Shown here: one piece after another, positions 38,673-47,369 of the stretch
How positions within the stretch are numbered: the stretch's first letter is position 1
Layout: the number at the start of each line of letters is the position of its first letter
NCBI GenBank assembly: GCA_963839095.1
Contig: CAWIUF010000053.1
Span: forward strand, 496,001 to 560,000
Direction of reading: 5' to 3'
DNA length: 64,000 bases
Source: Palsa-504 sp963839095
Lineage (GTDB): Bacteria; Actinomycetota; Actinomycetes; Streptosporangiales; Streptosporangiaceae
Notes under the pieces: generated by a model
Told to the model about the DNA's origin: nothing
What the model saw: only the letters and a program-made list of their open reading frames with translations
Database searches by the model: none
Position numbers and translations under genes: made by a program

Positions 38673-39749
38673 ATGACGAGCGGGACGACGGTATTCCCAT
38701 GCCAGAATTGCGGGTCCACCATGGCCTGGGACCCGGCCGCCGGAATGATGGCGTGCGGCCACTGCGGGAACCGGCAGGCCGTGACGCGCACGGGCACCGC
38801 CGTGCGGGAGCATGTGTTTACTGAACTCGCCAGCCTGCCTGCCAAACCGGTCGCCCGGCTCGGGCCGGCCTTCATCTGCCCGAACTGCGGTGCGCGCACC
38901 GAAAGCGACCTGATATCGACGAACTGCCAGTTCTGCGCGACGCCGCTCGTCGCTGATCCCGCTGACATCGAACGGGTCGCGCCCGAGGCAGTCGTGCCGT
39001 TCGGCATCAGCAAGCAGCAGGCCGGCGACGCGCTGAGGGAGTGGACGTCGTCGCGCTGGTTCGCGCCCAGTGGCCTCAAGAAGCTGTCAGGCGCGGAGAC
39101 GTTCACCGGCAGCTACCTGCCGTTCTGGACCTACGACAGCAATACCGTCTCCGACTACACGGGCGAGCGCGGCGAGCACTACTGGGTCACCGAGACCTAT
39201 ACCGAGCAGGTCAACGGCCAGCAGGTCACGCAGACCCGGCAGGTCCAGAAGACCCGCTGGCAGCACGCGCAGGGCAGGGTCAGCCGGGCCTTCGACGACG
39301 TGCTCGTCCCCGGCACGACCAAGGTCGAGACCGACCTGATCGGCAAGCTCGAGCCCTGGGAACTCCAGACGGCGACGCCCTTCCAGCCGAACTACCTGGC
39401 CGGCTTTCAGTCCGTCCGGTACGACATCGAGCCCGAGCAGGGCCTGGAGTCGGCGAAGGCGCAGATGGCCCCGGTGATCGAGAGCGACTGCCGGGCCGAC
39501 ATCGGCGGCGACGAGCAGCGGGTCCGCACCGTCGATACGGCCTACTACGACCTGACCTACAAGCTCCTGTTCCTGCCGGTGTGGTTCCTCAGCTACCGGC
39601 ACGGCGGCAAGCTGTTCCAGGTCATGGTCAACGCCCACACCAGCGAGGTTGTCGGCCACCGCCCCTACAGTGCAGTCAAGATCACTCTGACGATCCTGGC
39701 CGCCCTCATCGTCATCGCGGGCATCATCCTGGCCGTCAGGCTTCACTGA
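38673..39749 (+). CDS. Zinc-ribbon membrane protein (TFIIB-type ribbon)
   Basis: 358 residues from ATG 38673 (GGGGAG 7 nt before). The first zinc ribbon is FPCQNCGS...MACGHCGN and the second FICPNCGA...NCQFCATP. A domain with many aromatic residues follows (GSYLPFWTYDSNTVSDYTGE, HYWVTETYTEQVNGQQVTQT), then YKLLFLPVWFLSYRHGGK and one C-terminal membrane helix (TLTILAALIVIAGIILAV). This matches actinobacterial TFIIB-zinc-ribbon proteins of unknown role, membrane-anchored with the ribbon inside. The same frame is open from 37491, but the extra part only shadows the SGNH gene. Confidence 0.85.
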   Translation: MTSGTTVFPCQNCGSTMAWDPAAGMMACGHCGNRQAVTRTGTAVREHVFTELASLPAKPVARLGPAFICPNCGARTESDLISTNCQFCATPLVADPADIERVAPEAVVPFGISKQQAGDALREWTSSRWFAPSGLKKLSGAETFTGSYLPFWTYDSNTVSDYTGERGEHYWVTETYTEQVNGQQVTQTRQVQKTRWQHAQGRVSRAFDDVLVPGTTKVETDLIGKLEPWELQTATPFQPNYLAGFQSVRYDIEPEQGLESAKAQMAPVIESDCRADIGGDEQRVRTVDTAYYDLTYKLLFLPVWFLSYRHGGKLFQVMVNAHTSEVVGHRPYSAVKITLTILAALIVIAGIILAVRLH

Positions 39750-39838
39750 GCTACTTCAGGAACTGCCGGGCCATCACCCATCCGCTGGATCTGGTTGGTG
39801 CCCTCGTAGATTTGGGTGGTCGTGGACTAGCGGGCAGT
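39750..39838 (-). pseudogene. Acyl-CoA dehydrogenase C-terminal tail, copy B
   Basis: The minus strand reads TTTQIYEGTNQIQRM, then after one extra base VMARQFLK and stop. It has an internal stop just upstream (R-stop-STTTQ) where copy D reads RWSTITQ, so it is non-coding. It shares about 20 bp beyond the tail with copy D. Confidence 0.72.
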
Positions 39839-39844
39839 TCCCGC

Positions 39845-39982
39845 AGGTCAACGCCCGGCGCGCAAGTCGCGAGACTGTTCCTGTTCGGCGGCGCAGGGTT
39901 CAGCGACGCTCTGACACAACGAGCGGCAACGGACCCGTCCGTTCAGCTCATCGGACTCGACCGGCTTTACTACGGGTCGTGA
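39845..39982 (+). pseudogene. C-terminal fragment of a DUF234-type AAA ATPase
   Basis: The plus strand reads LFLFGGAGFSDALTQRAATD, then VQLIGLDRLYYG and stop, resembling the nuclease-like end of ATPases with C-terminal DUF234/restriction-fold domains. The ATPase body is missing; upstream DNA is the acyl-CoA dehydrogenase tail B on the other strand. Confidence 0.5.
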
Positions 39983-40272
39983 CTGCCAGGAGGGCGATCC
40001 GCCGCAGCCACTCTTACGCGAGCGGACAGCACACGGAGAGGCCGAGCTGTGGTCCTCGCCCCCTGTGCCGCGCCGAGCAGCCCCTGCCCACCAGCCGCAT
40101 CCCGCGGCCGTAAGGCACCCGACCCGCGACACCAGGGTAAACCCGGGCGCTGCCGGAAGTCGAAGGCGGACATAAGCGCAGCGGCGGGCGGTGCGCCGTG
40201 CTCTTGGCCACACCCAGCCTGCGCGGGCGACGTCGCTAGCCCCGACCTCCTCGTCGCGCAGGCCGCCCGGCC

Positions 40273-41469
40273 CTAGGGCCGGAGGTCCCGCCGTTCCGCC
40301 TGCGGGACAGCGGCCGCCGCTGGCTTGGCGGTCAGGTGACGGCGCCTGATCGTGTCGGGTGCCGCCAGCAGCGCCGAGCCGACGGAGCAGACCGCCATGA
40401 CGTAGTAGATGTCGGTGTAGTTCGCCAGGCTGGCGATCAGGCCGGAGGCCGGGGCGCCCACGGCGATCCCGACGTCCCAGAACGAAGTGAACGCCCCGAG
40501 CGCGGCTCCCCGCTGCGCGTCCGAGGCCCGGTTGATGACGATCAGCGCGAGCGAGGGGAACAGCAGCGACAGGCCGGCCCCGATGACGAGGCCGCCGATG
40601 ATCACCGTGACCAGGTTCGCCGCCAGCGCCACGATCACCAGGCCCGCGGCCTCGACGATCGCCGACCAGAACGCGACCGTCCGCGGCCCGAGCCGGTCGG
40701 GGACGTTCCCGATGAACAGCCGCACCCCGATATAGGTGAAGCCGAACGCGTCGAACGCCGCGATCCCGTTACCCACCCCGCGGGCCAGCATGTGCAAGGA
40801 GACGAACGCGGCGAGGGCAGCGTAGCCGAGCGCGGCGAGCGATACCGCGAGGCCCGGCACGACCGCGGCGGGCGGCAGCAGGGAACCGCGGCCGCCGGCA
40901 ACCTCCGGCCGCGGCGGGGCAGTCTTGCCGGCCACGGACGCGAAACCAGCCAGGGCGGCGACCGCGCAGAATCCCCACACCGCGGGGAAGCCCCACACCC
41001 GCATGGCCACGGTGCCCGCCAGGGTGCCCAGGGTAATGCCCAGCCACATGCAGATGCCGTACAGGCCTACGACGCGGCCGCGCCGGTTCGCCGGGCACAG
41101 GCTGACCAGCCAGGCCGCACCCGCGGTGTACACGGTGCCCTCCCCGGCCCCGTGCAGCAGCCGGACGGCCAGCAACGCGCCGAAGCTGTTCGCGGCGTAG
41201 TAGCCGAGCCCGGCCAGGACGCAGATGACCGTGCCGCACAGCATCACGATCTTGTAGCCGTGCCGGTCGGCCAGTCGGCCGGCCGCGGGCCGGGCGACGA
41301 CCACGGCGACCGAGAGCGCGGCGACGGCCGCCCCGGCCGCCACGTTCCCGCCGTGCAGCCGCCGCAGGACGAAGAACGGCACGGTGGCCAGGGAGGCGCC
41401 GATCCCGAGCAGGCTGAAGAAGATCCCGCCGTACAGCGGCAGGAACGGGCGATGGAATGACTGCCGCAT
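40273..41469 (-). CDS. MFS transporter, cluster-associated exporter candidate
   Basis: 398 residues, intact, twelve helices. It opens HRPFLPLYGGIFFSLLGIGA with VPFFVLRRLHG, then the loop 2-3 motif GRLADRHGYKIVMLCGTVI, LLHGAGEGTVYTAGAAWLVS (drug exporter-like motif C region) and NVPDRLGPRTVAFWSAI in the second half. It is last in the minus-strand run that begins with the A-T-R enzyme and lies 21 bp after the encapsulin-like gene. A role in exporting the cluster product is inference. Confidence 0.88.
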   Translation of the reverse strand: MRQSFHRPFLPLYGGIFFSLLGIGASLATVPFFVLRRLHGGNVAAGAAVAALSVAVVVARPAAGRLADRHGYKIVMLCGTVICVLAGLGYYAANSFGALLAVRLLHGAGEGTVYTAGAAWLVSLCPANRRGRVVGLYGICMWLGITLGTLAGTVAMRVWGFPAVWGFCAVAALAGFASVAGKTAPPRPEVAGGRGSLLPPAAVVPGLAVSLAALGYAALAAFVSLHMLARGVGNGIAAFDAFGFTYIGVRLFIGNVPDRLGPRTVAFWSAIVEAAGLVIVALAANLVTVIIGGLVIGAGLSLLFPSLALIVINRASDAQRGAALGAFTSFWDVGIAVGAPASGLIASLANYTDIYYVMAVCSVGSALLAAPDTIRRRHLTAKPAAAAVPQAERRDLRP

Positions 41470-41490
41470 GCCGGGCTCCCGGGGTGTCCG

Positions 41491-42357
41491 CTAGGGCGTG
41501 GGCTGCTCCGCCGGGACGGCGAGGAACAAGTTGGTCGGCAGGTGGACCGCGAGCCCCTCGTAGACCTCGCCGCAAACGGCCAGGCCCGGCTCGGCGAACG
41601 TGCCCGGCGGCGGCTCGGCCACCCGGATGACCGAGCGCCGGGCGTCGAGCAGCCGGACCGCCTCGGCGAAGTCCCCGGCCAGCGCCTGGCCCGGCGGGAT
41701 CATCCGGGTCCGGCTGATCAGCGTCCCGTTCGCGGCGAGATCGGCGAGCAGGCTGCCGCGGCCGGCCAGGCCCAGGTAGTAGTCCACCGGGTTGACGATC
41801 GCCGCGTGCGCGGTGGAGCCCACCTGCTCGATCTCGTCACACGCCGCGAGCAGCCCGGTGGCGAAATCGCCCCGGTACGGCAGCCGGGCGATACCGGGAT
41901 GGTGCAGCAGCCCGTTCGGCCCGATCGTCAGCGCCTGGTTCTCGGCGGTGGCCAGCCGGACCAGCAGCCGGTGATCGATGTACTCGGCCAGCCCGGCGGC
42001 GTCGCCGGCCAGCCCGGCGGGGATCCGGACCCAGGCCTGGACCGGGTAGAGCCGCGCCTGGGCCACCCCCGGCCGGAACGCCGCCTCGCGGCGCAGGCCG
42101 CTTTCCGTCACCGCCGCGGACTGGTCCGGGGTGGGCGGGGTCTCGCACCAGTAGGAGACCACCTCGGTGTCCACCGGGCGCCGCTTCAGCAGGCCGCGCA
42201 CGGTCAGCCGGGGCTTGGGGCGGTCGGGCCTGTGCGCGTCGGTGATCGTGTAGTCGTACAGTACCTCGGTGTGATCCCCGTGCGCGGCGTACGCGGCCGC
42301 GAACGAGGTTCCGGGCGAAACGGTGGCGGTGGCGGTGACGGGCAGGGCGGTGGTCAT
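41491..42357 (-). CDS. Encapsulin-like HK97-fold shell protein (Family 3-like)
   Basis: 288 residues, intact. Residues about 65-113 look like an HK97 E-loop (VVSYWCETPP, AAVTESGLRREAAFRPG, YPVQAWVRIP). Residues 118-160 look like the spine helix and start of the P-domain (EYIDHRLLVRLATAENQALT, GPNGLLHHPG). AAIVNPVDYYLGL (185-197), RMIPPGQALAGDFAEA (218-233) and CGEVYEGLAVHLPTNLFLA (262-280) are the A-domain pattern shared by capsid proteins and encapsulins. No portal, terminase or tail genes are near, so this is not a prophage. It sits 12 bp after a sulfotransferase in a biosynthetic cluster, as described for Family 3 natural-product encapsulins. ATG 42357 follows GGAG. Fold confidence is good; shell assembly is unproven. 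Confidence 0.8.
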   Translation of the reverse strand: MTTALPVTATATVSPGTSFAAAYAAHGDHTEVLYDYTITDAHRPDRPKPRLTVRGLLKRRPVDTEVVSYWCETPPTPDQSAAVTESGLRREAAFRPGVAQARLYPVQAWVRIPAGLAGDAAGLAEYIDHRLLVRLATAENQALTIGPNGLLHHPGIARLPYRGDFATGLLAACDEIEQVGSTAHAAIVNPVDYYLGLAGRGSLLADLAANGTLISRTRMIPPGQALAGDFAEAVRLLDARRSVIRVAEPPPGTFAEPGLAVCGEVYEGLAVHLPTNLFLAVPAEQPTP

Positions 42358-42369
42358 GCTCACTCCAGG

Positions 42370-43116
42370 TCAGCGCGCGTGCCGGACGATGCGCTCGTAG
42401 AAGGGGTAGTGGTGGTCGTAGAACGACCTGAGCACCGGATGGTTGTCGACCGTGGCCGGGTAGGCGTTCCGGTGGCCGGTGAAGCCGGAGCTGCCGATGG
42501 CGTCCAGGTGCCAGCGGCGGTGCCGCTGCCACTCCGGCCGGTCCCCCGGGGTCCAGTGCAGGGCGCCGGGCAGGAACGGTAGCCCCACGGCCTCGCAGTA
42601 GGACCTGATCTGCGCGGCCGGGTCGCGCAGCAGTGCCTCGGACCTGATCACCAGCGGCGGGCGGCCGCTGGCCGACCACAGCAGCTGGAACAGCTCCCAC
42701 AGCCACTCGTAGCCGATCTCGGCGCAGGTGACCGCGGGCTTGATCGCGTAGTGCGAGCTGATCGCCAGCCGCGGATCCCGGACCAGGAAGGTGTGCGTCA
42801 TCCAGGCCAGCTCGGCGGGCTGGCCGAACACGTAGTCGTAGCGGTAGTCGAGCACCTCCTTGACGAAGACCGGGCGTTCGCGGCCCAGCTCGGCCAGGCG
42901 GTCTACCAGCTCGCGGCCGGACCTGGCCACCGCGCCGCCGCCGTCCGGGGCCGGTCCAGCCGCTGGTCCGGCGGCGGGCACGGTCACCGCCTCACCCTGA
43001 GCCAGGGCCAGGAAGGGCTCGTGCAGCACGGCGACGTCGCCGCGCTCGATCATCATGCGCACGAACGCGGTGGACGCCGAGCGCGAGTGCGCCCACAAGA
43101 CGATGACCGGCTTCAT
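42370..43116 (-). CDS. PAPS-dependent sulfotransferase
   Basis: 248 residues. The N-terminal phosphosulfate-binding loop is VLWAHSRSASTAFVRMMI; the second PAPS motif is FLVRDPRLAISSHYAI, then LVIRSEALLRDPAAQIRSYC and WHLDAIGSSGFTGH. This is the branched-chain-aminotransferase-associated sulfotransferase-like type seen in natural-product clusters. It should transfer sulfate to a hydroxyl or amine of the cluster product. It starts 5 bp after the aldo/keto reductase and ends 12 bp before the encapsulin-like gene, so it is a prime candidate for cargo. No obvious targeting peptide is seen at its C-terminus (FYERIVRHAR). Confidence 0.87.
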   Translation of the reverse strand: MKPVIVLWAHSRSASTAFVRMMIERGDVAVLHEPFLALAQGEAVTVPAAGPAAGPAPDGGGAVARSGRELVDRLAELGRERPVFVKEVLDYRYDYVFGQPAELAWMTHTFLVRDPRLAISSHYAIKPAVTCAEIGYEWLWELFQLLWSASGRPPLVIRSEALLRDPAAQIRSYCEAVGLPFLPGALHWTPGDRPEWQRHRRWHLDAIGSSGFTGHRNAYPATVDNHPVLRSFYDHHYPFYERIVRHAR

Positions 43117-43121
43117 CCCGG

Positions 43122-44105
43122 TTACCCCGACCACCAGGCGGGCACCCGGTCCCACCGGTGCCGGCGCAGGCCGGCCAGCAGCCCGCCGTCGAGGGCCTGG
43201 CCGTCGCTCACGCCCAGGTTGGCCCGGACGTGCCCGGGCGTGCGCATGCCGGGGATGACCGTGCTGACCGCCGGGTGGGCCAGGATGAACCGCAGCGCCA
43301 GCTCGGGCAGCGGCATCCGGTCCCCGACGTCCGCGACCAGCTCGCCGAAGTGACGGACGCTCGGCCCCAGGTTCTCCGGCCCGAAGTAGGTGTTGCGCCA
43401 GTCGCCCTCCGGCCAGCTGCTGTCCGGGCCGATGGCGCCGGTGAGGGTGCCCTCGTCGAACGGCACCCGGGCGATCACGCCGATGCCGTCCCGCTGGGTG
43501 CGGGGGAAGAGTTCGTCCTCGGGCGCCTGGTCGAAGATGTTGTAGATCACCTGGATGACGTCGATGAGCCCGGTGTCGAGCGCGGCTAGGCAATTGGCGG
43601 CCTCCCAGCGGTTGACGCTGAGGCCGGCCGCGCCGATCACGCCTTCCCGCTTGAGGTCGCGCAGCGCCTCCTGCCAGCGCTCGTCCTTCGCCCAGCGGTC
43701 CTCCCAGACGTGCAGCTGGAGCAGGTCGATCCGGCTGACGCCCAGGTTCTCCAGGCTCCTGTAGGTGCACTCCCTGATGTGCGCGGGCGGGAACACGTCG
43801 TCCAGGGTGTCGTCCCGGCCCGGCGGCCACTCCATGTTCTTCGGCGGGATCTTCGTGGCGACGTACAGCGTGCGCCCGGGATGCCGGCGCAGCAGGGCCC
43901 CGAGCATCTGCTCGCTGATGCCGCGCCCGTACGCCCACGCCGTGTCGAAGAAGTTGCAGCCGAGCTCCACCGCCAGATCGAGGCAGGCCGGGGCGGTGTC
44001 GTAGTCGGCGCCGGTGAATCCGCCGGGACCGCCCGCGATGCCCCACATGCCGTAGCCGATCTCGCTTACTTCCCAGCCGAGCCTGCCTAGCGTCCGGTAG
44101 CGCAT
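43122..44105 (-). CDS. Aldo/keto reductase
   Basis: 327-residue TIM-barrel NADPH-dependent reductase. The catalytic tetrad can be seen: Asp and Tyr in FFDTAWAYGRGISEQML, Lys in VATKIPPKN, His in LLQLHVWEDRW. The cofactor end reads GLSVNRWEAANCL and VSTVIPGMRTPGHVRANLG. It is intact. It lies 18 bp after the A-T-R gene, so it may reduce the aldehyde that the A-T-R reductase releases to an alcohol, which the next gene could sulfate. That order of steps is inference. Confidence 0.9.
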   Translation of the reverse strand: MRYRTLGRLGWEVSEIGYGMWGIAGGPGGFTGADYDTAPACLDLAVELGCNFFDTAWAYGRGISEQMLGALLRRHPGRTLYVATKIPPKNMEWPPGRDDTLDDVFPPAHIRECTYRSLENLGVSRIDLLQLHVWEDRWAKDERWQEALRDLKREGVIGAAGLSVNRWEAANCLAALDTGLIDVIQVIYNIFDQAPEDELFPRTQRDGIGVIARVPFDEGTLTGAIGPDSSWPEGDWRNTYFGPENLGPSVRHFGELVADVGDRMPLPELALRFILAHPAVSTVIPGMRTPGHVRANLGVSDGQALDGGLLAGLRRHRWDRVPAWWSG

Positions 44106-44123
44106 GTCACCTTCCCGTCGTGT

Positions 44124-47100
44124 CTATGCCTCCAGCGGCGCCGCGGCGGGCGCCATGGCGGCATCCAGGTAGCCCCGGTACGCGGCGATCGCGCCCCGGG
44201 TATCGTCGTCGCGCAGCCGCCACCGCTGCTCGAGCCGCCGGCATTCGTCCTTGCGGTACAGGGTCGCGTTGTCGGTGAGCAGGCCGGCCAGTCCGGCCCG
44301 CAGCCCGTCCTCGTCGTAGTCGCCGGCGGCGGGGAACAGCGCGGCCAGCGCGGCCAGCTCGCGCTCGCCGGTCCGCGCGGCGCCCTGTCGTGCGCTGGCC
44401 CGCAGCCGGGCCAGGAACTCGACGCAGCTGACCGGGGCGGTCGGCGCGCCGACCGCGGCCAGCGCCGCGGCGAAGTCAACGCTGTCCGGGTGGAACACGT
44501 GCAGGGTCCGCCCCCACGCGGCCCGGTCGAACACGGCGGCCACCACCCGGGCCGAGGCGTAGTCGACCGGGGTGTAGTCGGACCGGATGGCCGCATCGGG
44601 TGACACGCCCAGCCGGTGGATGGCCGACAGCAGCAGGTGCGTGAGCGCCCGCGGGTTGGGGTGCGGCTCGCGCTCGCTCGGCAGCACCTCCCCGAGCCGG
44701 AGCACGGTGACGGTCGCGCCGCGGCGGCGGGCCTGGGCCAGGTACCGCTCGGCCACCCACTTGGACCTGCTGTAGCCCCGGGCCGGCGCGGCAGCCGCCG
44801 ACGGGGCGGCTTCCGGCAGGCGGTCCGGCCTTCGCATCGCCTCGGCCTGCACGGCGGACAGGGTGGAGACGTAGTGCACCGGCACCGGCCGCCGCGTCAT
44901 CGCCAGCCGCAGCACCTCGGCCGTGCCCGCGACGTTCGCTGGGCGGTGGGCGGCGTAGCTGAACAGGAGGTTGACCAGGGCGCCGTTGTGCAGGATCAGG
45001 TCGCAGGTGCGGGCCAGGTGGTCCCAGGCCGCGTCGGCCAGCCCGAAGCCGGGCTGGCCCAGGTCGCCGGCGTACCCGTCCAGCCGGCTGGCGAACCGCG
45101 GTTCCCACAGGCCCCGCTCGGCCAGGGCGGCGGCCACCCGTTCGGCCGCTTCGCTGTCGCTTCCCGCCCGGGCCAGGCACTGCACCCGCACGTCGGTGCC
45201 GGCCAGCAGATCGTGCACGAGTCGGCTGCCGACGAAGCCGGTCCCCCCGGTGACCAGCACGGCGCGCAGGTCGCCCGGGGACCGTGCGGCCCGGATCGAC
45301 GGCCGGGCGCCGACCATGGCATCGCGCTCCATCTGCTCGGCTTCCGCGCTCGCGGCGGCGTCGCTCGGGTCCCTGGTGGCGATCAGCTCGGCCAGTCGCC
45401 GGGCGGTGGGGTTCTCGATGAGGTCCAGGACGCACAGGTCCGGGACGCCGCACTCGTCGCTGAGCATCCGCACGGCGATCAGCGCGCGGAGCGAGTCTCC
45501 CCCGGCCGCCATGAAGTCCGCGTCGGCGGCGAGGTCGGGCTGGCCGAGCGCGACCCGGAAGGCCCGCAGCGCCAGCCCGGTCCAGGACCCGGGTTCCGCC
45601 GCCGTGTCCAGCGCGGCGGCGTCCGCGTCCAGCCTGGCCGCCAGCATCGCCCGCAGTTCGCGCCAGTCGACCTTGCCGCCTTCGCCGAGCGGCATCCGGG
45701 GCAGCACCAGGCAGTACCGCGGCACGCTGGTCCGGGGCAGCGCGCCGCGCAGGTGCTCCCGGAGTCCCTCGGGCGTCAGGTCAGCGCTCCCGGCGGCGAA
45801 CAGGGCGAGCGACTTGACGCCTTCCCGCTCGGCGACCAGTGCCTTGGCCTGATAGACGCCGGGACACCGCTGCGCCGCCGCCTCGACCTCGCCGAGTTCG
45901 ATCCGGACCCCGCCGATCTTGACCTGGAAGTCCCGGCGGCCGGCGAAGAAGAGCCTGCCTTGGTCGTCCAGGAAACCGAAGTCGCCGCTGAGGTAGAGGC
46001 GGTCGCCGGGGATCCGGCCGGGAAACCGGTTCGGGACGAACGACTTCGCCGTCGCCGCCTGGTCCCCGTGATAGCCCGCGCCAACGCAGGCGCCGCCGAT
46101 GGCGATCTCGCCGGTGGCTCCCCGCGGCAGCGGGGAGCCGTCCTCGCCGAGAACCGCCACGTAGCAGTTGTCGATCGGGGCGCCGATCGGGATCACGTCC
46201 CCGTCGGCGTCACTGACCAGGTGGAAGACCATCCCGATGGACGTCTCGGTCGGACCGTAGCCGTTGGTGATCCGCACCCCGGGCAGCATCGCCCGCATCC
46301 GGTGCACGGCACGGGCGTTGATCTCCTCGCTGCCGACGACCAGGTAGCGCAGCGAGGCGAGCTTGCGCTGCGCCGCCTCGTCCCCGTCCACCATGGCCAC
46401 CAGCGCGTTGAAGACGCTGGACACGAAGTCGGTCGCGGTGACCTGGTACCTGGCGATGGTGTCCACCGTCAGCTGGAGGTTGAGGAACTCTCCCGTCTCG
46501 GGCAGCACGGTCCGGCCGCCGGTGGTCAGCGGCCACATGAGCTGCCAGAGCGAGGAGTCGAACGTGTGCTTGCTGTTCTGGAGCACGACGTCGTCGTCGC
46601 CGGCGGCGAACCAGCGGGTCATGAAGCGCAGCCGGTTGGCTAGTCCGCCGTGCAGGTTCAGCCCGCACTTGGGGGTGCCGGTGGTCCCCGAGGTGAAGAA
46701 TCCGTAGCACACGTCGCCGGGTTCCAGCGGGGTCCCCGGCCGCCCCGGCGACGGGGGCACGGCGCCGACCGCGAGCGGCAGGGCGGCCTCCTGCCAGGCG
46801 ACCGGAACCTGACCGGCGTCCGCGGCCAGGACCAGCCGGGGGGCGAGCACGCGCAACGCGGTATCCAGCCGATCGTCCGGCCAGCCGGGATCCACCGGGA
46901 CGAACGCGACGCCGAGCTTCATCATCGCCAGGTAGGCGGCCGGCAGCTCCAGGCTGTTGCCGAGCAGGGTCGCCACCCGGTCGCCCTTGGCCACCCCACG
47001 GCCGACGGCGGCGCGGGCGATGCCGTTGGCGAACTGGTCGAGCTCGGCGTAGGTCAGGGTGCGGCCGGCGTAGCAGACAGCGATCCGGTCCGGGACCCGG

Positions 47101-47153
47101 TCGGCCATGTCCTCGATCAGCTGCGGGACCGCGCGGAATTCACCGTAGTCCAC
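44124..47153 (-). CDS. NRPS-like A-T-R enzyme (adenylation, carrier, thioester reductase)
   Basis: About 1009 residues, intact. The adenylation domain has LTYAELD, YGFFTSGTTGTPKCGLNL (A3), HTFDSSLWQ (A4, with the aspartate that pairs with an amino acid's alpha-amine), NGYGPTETSIG (A5), YLSGDFGFLDDQGRLFFAGR (A7) and catalytic lysine in GEGGKVDW (A10). The carrier site is FMAAGGDSLRAL. The reductase domain has VLVTGGTGFVGSRLV and GYSRSKWVAERYL (YxxxK). There is no condensation domain, so it should activate one acid and release it as an aldehyde. A rough alignment to GrsA gives pocket residues D-S-W-D-L-V-G-I-G, tentative. The start is uncertain: GTG 47153 is preferred, with the frame open to a TTG at 47237. 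Confidence 0.88.
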   Translation of the reverse strand: MDYGEFRAVPQLIEDMADRVPDRIAVCYAGRTLTYAELDQFANGIARAAVGRGVAKGDRVATLLGNSLELPAAYLAMMKLGVAFVPVDPGWPDDRLDTALRVLAPRLVLAADAGQVPVAWQEAALPLAVGAVPPSPGRPGTPLEPGDVCYGFFTSGTTGTPKCGLNLHGGLANRLRFMTRWFAAGDDDVVLQNSKHTFDSSLWQLMWPLTTGGRTVLPETGEFLNLQLTVDTIARYQVTATDFVSSVFNALVAMVDGDEAAQRKLASLRYLVVGSEEINARAVHRMRAMLPGVRITNGYGPTETSIGMVFHLVSDADGDVIPIGAPIDNCYVAVLGEDGSPLPRGATGEIAIGGACVGAGYHGDQAATAKSFVPNRFPGRIPGDRLYLSGDFGFLDDQGRLFFAGRRDFQVKIGGVRIELGEVEAAAQRCPGVYQAKALVAEREGVKSLALFAAGSADLTPEGLREHLRGALPRTSVPRYCLVLPRMPLGEGGKVDWRELRAMLAARLDADAAALDTAAEPGSWTGLALRAFRVALGQPDLAADADFMAAGGDSLRALIAVRMLSDECGVPDLCVLDLIENPTARRLAELIATRDPSDAAASAEAEQMERDAMVGARPSIRAARSPGDLRAVLVTGGTGFVGSRLVHDLLAGTDVRVQCLARAGSDSEAAERVAAALAERGLWEPRFASRLDGYAGDLGQPGFGLADAAWDHLARTCDLILHNGALVNLLFSYAAHRPANVAGTAEVLRLAMTRRPVPVHYVSTLSAVQAEAMRRPDRLPEAAPSAAAAPARGYSRSKWVAERYLAQARRRGATVTVLRLGEVLPSEREPHPNPRALTHLLLSAIHRLGVSPDAAIRSDYTPVDYASARVVAAVFDRAAWGRTLHVFHPDSVDFAAALAAVGAPTAPVSCVEFLARLRASARQGAARTGERELAALAALFPAAGDYDEDGLRAGLAGLLTDNATLYRKDECRRLEQRWRLRDDDTRGAIAAYRGYLDAAMAPAAAPLEA

Positions 47154-47226
47154 CGCGACGCCCGGCGAAACTCGCCCCTGGGGACAGCGGCACGTCACGT
47201 TTATCCAAGGCAAGAAACCGCCGATA

Positions 47227-47265
47227 TCACAAGACAATCAAAAAACCAGTGCGCAGCCCGCTCAT
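47227..47265 (-). CDS. Possible 12-residue leader peptide upstream of A-T-R gene
   Basis: ATG 47265 preceded by AGAGAGGA at ideal spacing encodes MSGLRTGFLIVL and stop. It has the best ribosome site in the region, while the large gene behind it has a weak one. It may be a leader for translational coupling, or mark that the true A-T-R start was lost to a base error. Confidence 0.3.
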   Translation of the reverse strand: MSGLRTGFLIVL

Positions 47266-47369
47266 AAGTCCTCTCTACGCACGCTTCAGGCCACCGGGCC
47301 AGTCGCGTGCCCGGGTCTGGAATGTACTCAATACCGGATCTTAGATCTGCTCGCGCGCCCCGGCAATGA

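Noticed and set aside
41491..42357. HK97-fold protein as a prophage major capsid
   Set aside because: No terminase, portal, protease, tail or integrase genes occur anywhere nearby, and both flanks are metabolic genes in a tight run.
44616..46643. Large plus-strand frame opposite the A-T-R gene
   Set aside because: Composition rich in Gly/Arg/Gln/His without motifs; it is the mirror of the NRPS-like gene.
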